A stretch of 64,000 nt of DNA from Flavobacterium hungaricum (GTDB taxonomy: Bacteria > Bacteroidota > Bacteroidia > Flavobacteriales > Flavobacteriaceae). Each line of letters opens with the position of its first letter. Positions within the stretch are counted from its first letter, which is position 1. The position numbers and the translations under genes were made by a program. The notes under the pieces are model-generated. The model had not been told where the DNA came from. It made no database searches and worked only from the letters and a program-made list of their open reading frames with translations. Where the stretch lies: NCBI RefSeq assembly GCF_015182285.1, contig NZ_PRDM01000001.1:186001-250000 (forward strand), given 5' to 3'. This document shows positions 41,992-51,041 of this stretch, in pieces.

Positions 41992-43605
41992 TCATTGAAT
42001 TTCAATGTTTACGGGCAAGATTCCGTTATGCGAAATTTTAGCTAAAATTTTTTCAGCTGCTGTTTTTTGAAATTCATCAAAATCCTGATACGCTTGTAAG
42101 AGTTCTACAGCATTTTTTAAATTGGGAATTAGAGGCATTACATACGGATTTCCGAAGACGTAAACAATGCACTTTTTAGTTTGAAGCAGATTGGAAAGTA
42201 AATCAAATACTTCGGTATCAATTTCAAAATTGTTTAAGGGCTTTGCTTTTGGAGGGAAAATTGCAATTAAAATCGTTTCAAAACCTTCCAGATTTTTTTC
42301 AATTTCTTGAAGGCTTGAATTTTCAAGATTTTCAAAAGAAAACTCTGGGGATTGTAATGCTGAGTTTAAAGTTTTGAAAAATGTATTTTCTGTATTTTTA
42401 TACAAACTCAGTTTTGCTAATTGCTTGTTTTTCTGTGCTTCAAAAATCAATTCAGGATTTGAATTGTCTATGATTTTTGTAATAGTGTTTTGAGCAACTT
42501 CGAGATTTAATTCGGATGTTTTTTCAAAGTTTAATTCGCCTGAAGCTGCAGTATTTCCAGAAAGAATGCCTGCTTTTTCTTTGGCTTTCATTATTCGGTT
42601 ATAACTTTCAAATATTCGGTCTGGAGAAGCATTTTTAAAGATGGCTTCAATTCCTTCGGGAACATTTTCGGCAAAACATAAAACGTCATTTCCGGCATTA
42701 AATGCTTCCCATTCCAATTCGCCTTTCGTATCATATAATTTTGAAACGCTGTGCATATTGAGGGCATCAGAAATTACTAAACCATCGTAACCTAATTTAT
42801 CTCTTAGTAAATCCTGAATTACGGCTTTTGATAAAGTTGCTGAGGTATCTTTTCCATCGTTTAAACTCGGAACGGCCAAATGTCCAATCATAATCGAATC
42901 GACATTATTCTCAATTCCTTTGATGAACGGATACAATTCGTTTTCTAATAATTCTTCTAAAGTTTCCTTTAAAACGGGTAACCCTAAATGAGAATCTACG
43001 TTTGTGTTTCCGTGTCCCGGAAAATGTTTTAAACACCCTAAAACTCCAGCTTCTGATTGTCCTTTTAAATATTGAATCGCAAAATCGGCTACTTTTTCTT
43101 TGTTTTCGCCAAAAGAACGATATCCAATAACGGGATTATTCGGGTTGTTGTTGATGTCGGCCAATGGCGCTAAATTGTACTGAATTCCGGCAGCTTTTAA
43201 ATCCAGGCCAATTTGTTTTCCGACTTCGTAAACTAAATGAGATTTAGCTGAAGGTAAAGCGCCAAGTGTAATCGCATAAGGATATTGGGGTGTTTTTTCG
43301 ATTCGCATTGCCAATCCCCATTCGGCATCAATACTGATTAAAAGGGGCGTTGAAGCTGCTTTTTGATAACGAACAATTAAGGATTTAATTTTTTCGTAGC
43401 TGTCATCGTTAAAAACGACTTTTTTCTTGCTTTCATAATTGGTTGCAGCGCTCGCACGACTGTGAAAAAAGGTCAGTCCGCCAATATTATGTTCTTTAAT
43501 AAGGCGTTCGGTTTCCTGAATGTTTTCTTCGGTATCGTTGATGAATACAGCAGGAAAGAAAAATTGTCCTATTCTTTGTCGTAATGCTTCGGCTGTCATT
43601 TTCAT
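41992..43605 (-). CDS. Glycoside hydrolase family 3 beta-N-acetylhexosaminidase (NagZ-type), cytosolic
   Basis: 537 aa without a signal peptide. The NagZ loop KHFPGHGNTNVDSH starts at residue 193 (it contains the acid/base His and Asp), and the nucleophile is Asp280 in LVISDALNMHS. Residues 345-537 form an extra C-terminal domain, unlike the 340-aa E. coli NagZ. It should remove GlcNAc from GlcNAc-anhMurNAc(-peptides) after uptake. It is the distal gene of the muropeptide locus and has a diverged partner at 51042. It ends the leftward run with a GNAT gene 2 bp before it. Confidence 0.9.
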   Translation of the reverse strand: MKMTAEALRQRIGQFFFPAVFINDTEENIQETERLIKEHNIGGLTFFHSRASAATNYESKKKVVFNDDSYEKIKSLIVRYQKAASTPLLISIDAEWGLAMRIEKTPQYPYAITLGALPSAKSHLVYEVGKQIGLDLKAAGIQYNLAPLADINNNPNNPVIGYRSFGENKEKVADFAIQYLKGQSEAGVLGCLKHFPGHGNTNVDSHLGLPVLKETLEELLENELYPFIKGIENNVDSIMIGHLAVPSLNDGKDTSATLSKAVIQDLLRDKLGYDGLVISDALNMHSVSKLYDTKGELEWEAFNAGNDVLCFAENVPEGIEAIFKNASPDRIFESYNRIMKAKEKAGILSGNTAASGELNFEKTSELNLEVAQNTITKIIDNSNPELIFEAQKNKQLAKLSLYKNTENTFFKTLNSALQSPEFSFENLENSSLQEIEKNLEGFETILIAIFPPKAKPLNNFEIDTEVFDLLSNLLQTKKCIVYVFGNPYVMPLIPNLKNAVELLQAYQDFDEFQKTAAEKILAKISHNGILPVNIEIQ

Positions 43606-43607
43606 TA

Positions 43608-44057
43608 TTATAAAGTCTTTTTCATGCAGACACTATTATCCATTTTCTCGTAAGGCGGATAATTTGGAATGATGGTATAATTTAGTTTTTGGTATAAGTT
43701 GATGGCTTCGGGCTGATTTTTTCCTGTTTCAAGAATGGTATAAATATAACCAGCTTCTTTTGCCCAGATTTCCAATTCGTTTAAAATGGCAGAAGCAATT
43801 CCTTTTTTGCGATGATCCGGATGCACATACATTCGTTTGATCTCGGTTTTGCCGGTTTCTTTTTCGCGAAAAGCACCACAGCCAACAGGAACTTCATTTT
43901 CATAATAAACAATTACATGTTTTATTTTATCGGTTTTATTAAACTGATTGTAAAACGCATGATCTTCGCCGTCTCTAATCGCTAAATCCTGATCTAATAA
44001 AGCAACCAGATTTATAAAATCAATATCGTCTGAATTGGTTCGTTTTATGGTAGTCAT
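43608..44057 (-). CDS. GNAT-family N-acetyltransferase
   Basis: 149 aa. The acetyl-CoA binding segment VHPDHRKKGIASAILNELEIWAKEAGY (residues about 77-103, with the R/Q-x-x-G-x-G/A pattern) and the terminal NLYQKLNYTIIPNYPPYEKMDNSVCMKK are typical GNAT features. The substrate is unknown. It starts directly upstream of nagZ (2-bp gap), so it may act on an amino sugar or muropeptide, but this is only context. Confidence 0.88.
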   Translation of the reverse strand: MTTIKRTNSDDIDFINLVALLDQDLAIRDGEDHAFYNQFNKTDKIKHVIVYYENEVPVGCGAFREKETGKTEIKRMYVHPDHRKKGIASAILNELEIWAKEAGYIYTILETGKNQPEAINLYQKLNYTIIPNYPPYEKMDNSVCMKKTL

Positions 44058-44087
44058 GATTTTTTGTTTTTGTTTTATGAATTATTT

Positions 44088-44933
44088 TTATTCAAAACCT
44101 TTTCCTGTAAACCAGTCAATTCCTTCAATGTTTTTATATTCATCCGGTATTGAATCTACTATGATTTTCTTTTTGTTGTCGGCTCTGTATTTATAAATAA
44201 TTATTTTTCCTGTTTTTTTCTCTTCTTTATTCATTTCATATGCTACAGATTCTAAGGTATCTACTGCCTCGCCATTCCATTGATATTTATACATTGCAGT
44301 ATATCCGGCATGCCCATAATTTATGCCTCTTATTATTTTTTCCTGTTGAGAAAAGGTAGGATTAATAAATTCAAAGTTTTTTGAAAATGTTTTTTTATCC
44401 TGTCTTAAAAGGTAAACATTGCTAAAAGCTTTTAAACAACAGCCAATAGCACCGTACCATTCAACGACAAAATCTTTTAATCCGTCTCCGTTAATATCCC
44501 TGATAGTATCGTTGCGATAAGTAATTGTCTCTATCTCATGAGAGATCACCTTTTCAAATTTATGATCTTCTTTTGAATAAATATCTATATAAACTCCATA
44601 TCTGCCATATCTGTGAATGATTAAATGAGGAAAATCTTTTGTGAAATGATGATCCAGATTTAATTCCACTTCAAGTCCAGACGAGAGTACATATTTTTTT
44701 TGAAACTTATTCTTATCACTGTTTTGGCTGGCAATTTTTAAAGCATCAGATAAAACTTTTTTAAATGCTAAACTGTCATCTTCAATTTCTGCATCTTTTT
44801 CTGTTTCTACAAAAGTTTTTGAAATAGAATCTTTTTTAATTACAGCATCTTTTTTCTTTTCATTTGATTTTCCACATGAAAACAACAACAGTAAAATTGC
44901 AGTTATTGACAACATTTTTAGATTTAATGTCAT
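44088..44933 (-). CDS. Lipoprotein of unknown function
   Basis: 281 aa. The N-terminus carries a lipoprotein signal with lipobox LFSC (Cys20) followed by a Lys-rich linker; Met7 is an alternative start. The mature domain is mixed alpha/beta (YVLSSGLEVELNLDHHFTKDFPHLIIHRYGRYGVY… NGDGLKDFVVEWYGAIGCCLKAFSNVYLL) with a DxNxDGxxD-type loop as in FG-GAP/VCBS repeats. I recognise no family. It lies between a GNAT and a TPR gene and seems unrelated to muropeptide salvage. Confidence 0.65.
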   Translation of the reverse strand: MTLNLKMLSITAILLLLFSCGKSNEKKKDAVIKKDSISKTFVETEKDAEIEDDSLAFKKVLSDALKIASQNSDKNKFQKKYVLSSGLEVELNLDHHFTKDFPHLIIHRYGRYGVYIDIYSKEDHKFEKVISHEIETITYRNDTIRDINGDGLKDFVVEWYGAIGCCLKAFSNVYLLRQDKKTFSKNFEFINPTFSQQEKIIRGINYGHAGYTAMYKYQWNGEAVDTLESVAYEMNKEEKKTGKIIIYKYRADNKKKIIVDSIPDEYKNIEGIDWFTGKGFE

Positions 44934-44969
44934 GAGATTACAAACAAATTAAAAATTGAATTCGATGTT

Positions 44970-45311
44970 TTATTTCAGTTTAGCTTTCTTTTGTTTCGCC
45001 AATTGCTTTTTGGTTTCAATAGCTTTTTCTAGTCTGTTCTTAAAACGGAAAAGTTTTGGCAGACCTTCTAATCGGTCTTCAATAGTAATTTCTTCGTACA
45101 CTACAATTGCTTTTTCAAGAACCCGAATTTCATTTTCCAGATCAAGCTGGTTTTTGTAGATTGTCGCCAAGCGATCGTACGGGTGATTTCCTTTAAAGCC
45201 TTCGGTTACATTTTCTTCATACAACTCAATTGCTTTTTCTAGATTTCCATTTTTCTCGAACTCTGATCCTTTTAGATTGCGTTCGTTCTGTAGATTTTCA
45301 TTGATTTCCAT
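44970..45311 (-). CDS. Small TPR-like protein
   Basis: 113 aa from Met at 45311 (MEINENLQNERNLKGSEFEK). An upstream in-frame ATG at 45359 would overlap the permease gene by 26 bp, so I chose the inner one. The sequence has two TPR-like helix pairs (LEKAIELYEENVTEGFKGNHPYDRLATIYKNQ… VLEKAIVVYEE) and a Lys-rich C-terminus (KKQLAKQKKAKLK). Cytosolic; probably a protein-binding module. Function unknown. Confidence 0.7.
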   Translation of the reverse strand: MEINENLQNERNLKGSEFEKNGNLEKAIELYEENVTEGFKGNHPYDRLATIYKNQLDLENEIRVLEKAIVVYEEITIEDRLEGLPKLFRFKNRLEKAIETKKQLAKQKKAKLK

Positions 45312-45333
45312 AGTTAAGATGTTTGATTTGGGG

Positions 45334-46608
45334 TTAAACTTCTTCTTGTTTTTTCCCAAAATCTTTCGGGAAAATTAAAAAACGTGATAAAATAAGACCT
45401 GGAATTGTGGCGATGGAAACCCAAATAAAGAAGTTTTGATAGCCTAAATATTGTTGTATAAAACCGCTTAACATTCCTGGAAGCATCATTCCTAATGCCA
45501 TAAAACCAGTTGCCAATGCATAGTGTGCTGTTTTTGATTCTCCTTCGGCAACATGAATCAAATACATCATGAAACCTGTAAATCCAAAACCATAACCAAA
45601 TTGTTCTAAAATCACGACGGCATAAATGTAATAAATAGAGGCTGGATGAAAAAAGGCTAATAAAATGAATCCAATAATTGGTAAATGCATCGCTAAAAAC
45701 ATTGGAAGCATCCATTTGGTAAGACCTTGTTTAGAAATGGCAATTCCGCCTAAAATTCCTCCCAGAGTTAAAGCGCTGACACCAAAAGTTCCGTAAATTA
45801 TCCCAACGGCTTCGGTATCTAATCCCATGCCGCCTAGTTCTTTTCCATCCAATAAAAACGGACTTAACATTTTTAGTAATTGCGATTCTCCTAATCTGAA
45901 AACTAAAATAAAAGCCAGGATTAAACCAATTTGTTTTTTCTTGAAAAAACTTACGAAAACGGTAGCAAAGTTTTGGTTTTTGTGAGCTTCTTTATTGTTT
46001 GCAACCGCATTGATTTCGTTTTTTGGAGTAAAAATGAAATTGTAAATAGTTATAAAAGTCATTAACAAACCAACACAAATCATTGTATATGACCAAGCTT
46101 TTGTATTATCACCGTATTTATGTTCTAAATAACCAGCAAAAAGTACAATTAATCCGTTTCCGGCAAGCATCGAAAGTCTGTAAAAAGTACTTCTGATTCC
46201 AAGAAAAAAAGACTGTTGTTCTTTAGGTAAAACCAATAAATAAAAACCGTCACTCGCAATATCATTTGAGGCAGAAGCAAAAGCGGCAACCCAAAAAATG
46301 GCAAGTGTCATCATGAAAAATCCATTAGCAGGAATAGTAAATCCGACTAATAAAAATGCAATAGAAATTAACAGTTGCATCGATAAAAACCATTTTCTTT
46401 TAGTTCCGTTTAATTCTATAAAAGGACTCCAAAGCGGTTTTATAACCCAAGGAAGATATAATAAACTGGTGTAAACTCCAATATCTTCATTTGTAATGCC
46501 AAGATTTTTGTACATAATTACTGAAACCGAAATAATTACGGCGTAAGGTAATCCTGAAGCAAAATTAAGAAGCGGAATCCAAAACCAAGGTTTATTATCT
46601 GTTTTCAT
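45334..46608 (-). CDS. AmpG-like MFS permease (muropeptide/anhydro-sugar importer)
   Basis: 424 aa, 12 predicted membrane helices. The start WIPLLNFASGLPYAVIISVSVIMYKNLGI and the segment LPWVIKPLWSPFIELNG resemble AmpG and related MFS permeases that import GlcNAc-anhMurNAc peptides. The neighbours (GHL10 hydrolase, AnmK, NagZ) fit. It overlaps the hydrolase gene by 14 bp, implying coupling. The role is well supported by family and context, but substrate is not proven. Confidence 0.8.
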   Translation of the reverse strand: MKTDNKPWFWIPLLNFASGLPYAVIISVSVIMYKNLGITNEDIGVYTSLLYLPWVIKPLWSPFIELNGTKRKWFLSMQLLISIAFLLVGFTIPANGFFMMTLAIFWVAAFASASNDIASDGFYLLVLPKEQQSFFLGIRSTFYRLSMLAGNGLIVLFAGYLEHKYGDNTKAWSYTMICVGLLMTFITIYNFIFTPKNEINAVANNKEAHKNQNFATVFVSFFKKKQIGLILAFILVFRLGESQLLKMLSPFLLDGKELGGMGLDTEAVGIIYGTFGVSALTLGGILGGIAISKQGLTKWMLPMFLAMHLPIIGFILLAFFHPASIYYIYAVVILEQFGYGFGFTGFMMYLIHVAEGESKTAHYALATGFMALGMMLPGMLSGFIQQYLGYQNFFIWVSIATIPGLILSRFLIFPKDFGKKQEEV

Positions 46609-48166
46609 TAGGCTGAGCTGGAATATAGTTTTTAAGTGATTTCTTTAAATCTATTGTGGTTGGTGAGCTTTCATTAGCATAATAATCAATAAAAGTGACT
46701 GCGCAGGCTTTGTAAAGATTCAGTTTTCCGCCTGCGATGGCAAAGGTAATTTTTCCGTCAACCTCTTTTATGGTAACTTTTTCTATAATTTTTGAAGGGT
46801 CGTTAATGTCTACTTTAGAAGTATGTTCGCCTCCATAAACAACCATATAGCGAACTCTTGTATTAAGTGGACTTTTGAATGTAAAATTATATTTGATACT
46901 GTCTTTATTGTACTCAACAACTTGAGGTTTATCGATAATAACGTGTCTTAAATTTGGAACAGCTAACGGAAGCGCAGGATATTTATATTGGTTTTCTTCT
47001 AACAGACGTACCACATCAAAATTTTTGCCCATAAACCATTTAGCACTGAAATAAGCACTTCCAGAAACATTTTTAAAGCTTCTCGCAAAATCTACCTGCG
47101 TAGGGATTTCGGTTGCAAAATTCCAGCTTTTATCCCCATCACCTCTAATTTTGTATGGGGCATGCCCAATATAAACAGCAGCATTATTAGAGTTTTCTGC
47201 CCACCATTTTACCAACTTAGAATAAGATGCTCTCGGATTATTCATGCTCCAATACAATTGCGGCATGATATAATCAATCCATTTTTGATCCATCCATAAA
47301 ATAGGATCGGCGTATAAATCGTCGTAATTAGAAGTAGATTGTGTTTCTGAACCTTTTGGATCCTTCGATTTATTGCGCCAAACTCCAAACGGACTGATTC
47401 CGAACTGTACCCAAGGTTTGCTTTCTTTTATCGTGTTCGAAATAGCATGTACAAAGTTGCTTACATTCGCACGACGCCAATCGGCAAGGCTTAAACCTGT
47501 ACCGTATTTTCGGTACGAAGCAGTATCATTAAATACTTTTCCAGGAACGGCATACGGATAAAAATAATCATCAAAATGAATCGCATCAATATCGTATTTA
47601 TCAACTACTTCTTTTACCACTTTTGTTAAATGCGCCTGAACTTCTGGAAGCGCCGGATCGTAATAGTATTTGCCTCCGTATTCAATCATCCATTCAGGGT
47701 GTTTAAATATATCGTGCCCCGGACTTAACAGGTTTTTGTTTAAATCGAAAGTTGCACGGTATGGATTCAGCCAGGCGTGAAACTCAAAGCCTCTATTATG
47801 CGCCTGTTCAATCATCCAAGCCAGAGTATCATAATAAGGGGTTGGTGCCAAACCTTCTTTTCCAGTCAAGAAACGGGACCAAGGCGCAAATTCTGATGGA
47901 TAAAAAGCATCACCGACACTTCTTACCTGAACAATAACGGCATTGTAATTTAGTTTTTTATAAGCCTCTAAAATTTCAAGATAATCAGCTTTTTCTTTCT
48001 CTACATTATCCGACGCAGTTTTAGGCCAGTCAATATTGACTACAGTGGCAATCCAAACACCTCTGAATTCGTTTTTTGGATGCAGTATTTTTTCCTGCGC
48101 GTGAGCAATCGTCGAAACGAGTAATATAAATAGGGCAGAGAATATTAGATACTGATTTTTATGCAT
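46595..48166 (-). CDS. Family 10-type (GHL10/DUF187) glycoside hydrolase, exported
   Basis: 523 aa from Met at 48166 (MHKNQYLIF…, signal peptide ending AHAQ); Met at 48190 would add eight residues. The catalytic TIM-barrel has the GHL10 landmarks FRGVWIATVVNIDWP (near residue 35), HAWLNPYRATFD, IDAIHFDDYFYPYA and WVQFGISPFGVWRN. The C-terminal 120 residues look like a beta-sandwich. Related enzymes (YngK-like) act on peptidoglycan or cell-wall glycans. It overlaps the permease downstream and probably supplies its substrate in the periplasm. Confidence 0.85.
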   Translation of the reverse strand: MHKNQYLIFSALFILLVSTIAHAQEKILHPKNEFRGVWIATVVNIDWPKTASDNVEKEKADYLEILEAYKKLNYNAVIVQVRSVGDAFYPSEFAPWSRFLTGKEGLAPTPYYDTLAWMIEQAHNRGFEFHAWLNPYRATFDLNKNLLSPGHDIFKHPEWMIEYGGKYYYDPALPEVQAHLTKVVKEVVDKYDIDAIHFDDYFYPYAVPGKVFNDTASYRKYGTGLSLADWRRANVSNFVHAISNTIKESKPWVQFGISPFGVWRNKSKDPKGSETQSTSNYDDLYADPILWMDQKWIDYIMPQLYWSMNNPRASYSKLVKWWAENSNNAAVYIGHAPYKIRGDGDKSWNFATEIPTQVDFARSFKNVSGSAYFSAKWFMGKNFDVVRLLEENQYKYPALPLAVPNLRHVIIDKPQVVEYNKDSIKYNFTFKSPLNTRVRYMVVYGGEHTSKVDINDPSKIIEKVTIKEVDGKITFAIAGGKLNLYKACAVTFIDYYANESSPTTIDLKKSLKNYIPAQPNENR

Positions 48167-48258
48167 TTCAAAGTTTTTAACAAAAACCAAAAATAGTTTT
48201 TTTAGATGATTATAAGAAATTTAAATTTCGCAATAATAATACCATTCTTTCTAAAGAG

Positions 48259-49530
48259 CTAAACTTTGAAAAGCAGCTTCCTTTTGTATAAAATCCATAA
48301 GATGATTGACCAGAAAACGGCATATAACAAAGCATAAGCCAAAGAGGCATTTAATGGATTTTCAAAATTAGGCACAATTCCAAATTCATAGATATAGGAT
48401 TGAAGGTTGATTTCTTCTCCTGCGGTTTCTGGATGCGATATTTTTATATAACTCAAAACTCTCGGAATTATTCCAGAAAAATAAAAAACAATCATTGGAT
48501 TTACTCCCCAGATCAAAAATAACTTGGCCCATTTTTTATAATCGGCCACATCAATAATATAATAAAGTATAGTTAAACAGATAGTTGCAATACCTGCGGT
48601 ATACAATACGTACGAACTGGTCCAAAGTGATTTATTGATAGGAAATATAATATTCCAAAGCAGTCCAGAGACTATTAGAATTATTCCTGAAATAGATAAT
48701 TTCTTTATGATTTCAGTTTTAGAAATGGGTAAATTTAAAAGCTGTCCGATCAACATTCCAGTGATTCCTGTTGCTATAGCGGGCAAAGTGCTTAAAATTC
48801 CTTCTGGATCCCAGGTTTTAGAAACGCTCCATAAATGTCCTTTTAAAACTAAATTATCCAGCCAGGCAGCAAGATTGGTTCCTTTGTCAAAATTGGCATC
48901 ACCAAATCCTGGAACAGGAACAAAAGCCAATAATACATAATAACCGATTAAAATAGACGCTGCGATTACAAGTTGTGTTTTTAAATTTGTTTTTAAGTAT
49001 AAAAGAGAAGTAAAGAAATAAACGACAGCGATTCGTTGTAAAACACCTGGAATCCTTACATCTTCAAAATGTTCTAAACCGCTGTAAGCTAGAAAAAGTA
49101 AGACAGCCAAGATCCCGAAAACAAGGTAGGTTTTGACTTTCATGCTAAAATTCCCCAAAAGTGCATAAGCGATACCAAAGAAAATAATAAGTCTTAGAGC
49201 TAAAAGCGCTAATCCTTCGAGACCAAATAAATGAATTCTGCCGAAAAAACCTAAAGATAATCCTAAACAGAAAATTCGCAGCGAACGAACTAAAATTTTA
49301 TTAAAAACAGCCCCATCAAGATGTTTAACCGGTATGGCAAAAGGTATTGCTGTGCCCATTATAAAGACGAAAAAAGGAAAAACTAAATCGGTTGGTGTGC
49401 AGCCGTGCCACTCTGCATGTTCTAATGGCGGGTATATAGCAGACCAGCTTCCGGGATTGTTAACAATGGTCATTAATAAAAGAGTAAATCCCCTAAATAC
49501 GTCCAATGAAGCTAATCGTTCTTTTTTCAT
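48259..49530 (-). CDS. NagX-like membrane acyltransferase (DUF5009/HGSNAT-related)
   Basis: 423 aa with about 11 membrane helices. The start RLASLDVFRGFTLLLMTIVNNPGSWSAIYPPLEHAEWHGCTPTDLVFPFFVFIMG is diagnostic of the heparan-alpha-glucosaminide N-acetyltransferase relatives (NagX, DUF5009); His in EHAEWHG is the candidate catalytic residue. NagX-type proteins belong to GlcNAc/chitin utilisation loci in several phyla and may transfer acetyl groups to amino sugars across the inner membrane. Here it lies between AnmK and the GHL10 enzyme. Confidence 0.85.
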   Translation of the reverse strand: MKKERLASLDVFRGFTLLLMTIVNNPGSWSAIYPPLEHAEWHGCTPTDLVFPFFVFIMGTAIPFAIPVKHLDGAVFNKILVRSLRIFCLGLSLGFFGRIHLFGLEGLALLALRLIIFFGIAYALLGNFSMKVKTYLVFGILAVLLFLAYSGLEHFEDVRIPGVLQRIAVVYFFTSLLYLKTNLKTQLVIAASILIGYYVLLAFVPVPGFGDANFDKGTNLAAWLDNLVLKGHLWSVSKTWDPEGILSTLPAIATGITGMLIGQLLNLPISKTEIIKKLSISGIILIVSGLLWNIIFPINKSLWTSSYVLYTAGIATICLTILYYIIDVADYKKWAKLFLIWGVNPMIVFYFSGIIPRVLSYIKISHPETAGEEINLQSYIYEFGIVPNFENPLNASLAYALLYAVFWSIILWILYKRKLLFKV

Positions 49531-49579
49531 GGTTTTGGTTTGTTAGTAGTTTATGGTTTTGATGCAAATTAATTCGACA

Positions 49580-49694
49580 CGGATTTTACGGATTCACTAT
49601 CGTGAAGACACGTATAAAAACGGAATTTTTATATAAGATACTCTAAAAATCAGCGAAAATCAGCGATTTCGCGATAGCGAATCTGTAAAATCCG
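49580..49694. repeat. Palindromic spacer element between anmK and the NagX-like gene
   Basis: CGGATTTTACGGATTC followed by ACTATCG (49580-49602) is mirrored by CGATAGCGAATCTG plus TAAAATCCG (49672-49694) with one or two mismatches. Inside are two AAATCAGCG units. It is a REP-like palindrome and might also act as attenuator in the salvage operon. Confidence 0.6.
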
Positions 49695-49708
49695 CGTTAC
49701 AATTCAAA

Positions 49709-50914
49709 TTAATCCGGCATTGAAATTTTTCCCATCGTTACTGATGGAATTTTTGCAGTTCCGAAATTAAAATCGCCTCCAGAAACAGTTTCATTGGCCA
49801 AAATGGCGAATAAAATGGCTTCTTTGGCATCGCTGTTAATTCCTAAATCATCGCTTTTGTAAAATTGGCAGGGCAGTAATTCCTGCAGCCATTGCATTAA
49901 TAACGGATTGTGTGCACCGCCTCCCGATAGATAGATTTTAAAATCTTCTATTTTATACTTCGTATTTTCAATCGTAAATTGAATTGCTTCTGCAATGGTT
50001 TCGGCAGTAAAACGTGTTAAAGTCGCCAATAAATCGGGGGCTAAAATATCGGTTAGATTACTTTTAGAAAGGGCTAATTCGACGTATTCGGTATTAAATA
50101 ATTCTTGCCCGATTGTTTTTGGAAATCCTTTTTTGAAAAAAGCATTGTCTTTAAGGTTATCCAATAGTAACTGATTTACAGTTCCTTGTTTGGCTATTTC
50201 GGCATCTTTATCGTAACTTTTATCTAAGAAATATTTTTTTACAAAGAGATCAATTAAAGTATTTCCTGTTCCAGTATCGGTTACAAAAGTTTTTTCGGTT
50301 TTTAAAGCAGCCGGCAGATAAGTAAAATTAGCAATTCCGCCAATGTTGAGCATAATACGGTTTTCGCCTTCTTTTCCAAATAAAAAATAATCGCCATACA
50401 CGGCTAATGGCGCACCTTCACCGCCTGCCGCAACATGTTTTTGCCTGAAGTCTGATAAAGTGATAATTCCTGTTTGCACCGCAATATGATCACCGTCGCC
50501 AATTTGTAAAGTAGCGTTTGGAAATTTGTCCTGCTGATGCAAAAATTTTGGAGCATGCAAAACAGTCTGTCCATGAGAAGCAATTAAATCGACTTCTTTC
50601 GGATCAATATTCCATTTTTCCAGACTTTCAGTAATCATTGAAGCGTGCAGCGATCCAATCCATTCGTTGAGCAAAACCAAATGCTGAAAATCTATTGTTT
50701 TTTTAGCGAATACTTTTCGAATTTCTGTTTTGATTTCTTCCGAATAATCGATGGTTTCAAATTGAAGTAATTTAACGTCGGTATTGACGCCGGAACCTGA
50801 AATTTCGCAGAGTGCAATATCCAATCCGTCAAGCGAAGTCCCCGACATTAAGCCAATAATTTTTCGGCTTTTCTTTTGAGCAATTTGATATAGTGCGTTT
50901 ATATTTTTATTCAT
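49709..50914 (-). CDS. anmK: Anhydro-N-acetylmuramic acid kinase AnmK
   Basis: 401 aa. The AnmK start IIGLMSGTSLDGLDIALCEI (around residues 19-38) and the segments ASHGQTVLHAPKF, NIGGIANFTYLP and TDTGTGNTLIDLFVKKYF are all present, as in the ASKHA-fold kinase. It converts anhMurNAc plus ATP and water to MurNAc-6-phosphate, the substrate of MurQ, encoded 5 kb upstream in the same locus. It lies 127 bp downstream of the NagZ/beta-lactamase-fold gene. Length is close to E. coli AnmK (369) with small inserts. Confidence 0.95.
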   Translation of the reverse strand: MNKNINALYQIAQKKSRKIIGLMSGTSLDGLDIALCEISGSGVNTDVKLLQFETIDYSEEIKTEIRKVFAKKTIDFQHLVLLNEWIGSLHASMITESLEKWNIDPKEVDLIASHGQTVLHAPKFLHQQDKFPNATLQIGDGDHIAVQTGIITLSDFRQKHVAAGGEGAPLAVYGDYFLFGKEGENRIMLNIGGIANFTYLPAALKTEKTFVTDTGTGNTLIDLFVKKYFLDKSYDKDAEIAKQGTVNQLLLDNLKDNAFFKKGFPKTIGQELFNTEYVELALSKSNLTDILAPDLLATLTRFTAETIAEAIQFTIENTKYKIEDFKIYLSGGGAHNPLLMQWLQELLPCQFYKSDDLGINSDAKEAILFAILANETVSGGDFNFGTAKIPSVTMGKISMPD

Positions 50915-51041
50915 GAAAATACGTTTTTAAAACAGCTGAAATTGCTAGTTTTTTAATAAAACTTTGCGTCTTTGCGGCAATTCTATTGGATACTCTTTTT
51001 GCAAAGAAATAAAATCTATGTTACGATGCTAAATTTAATTA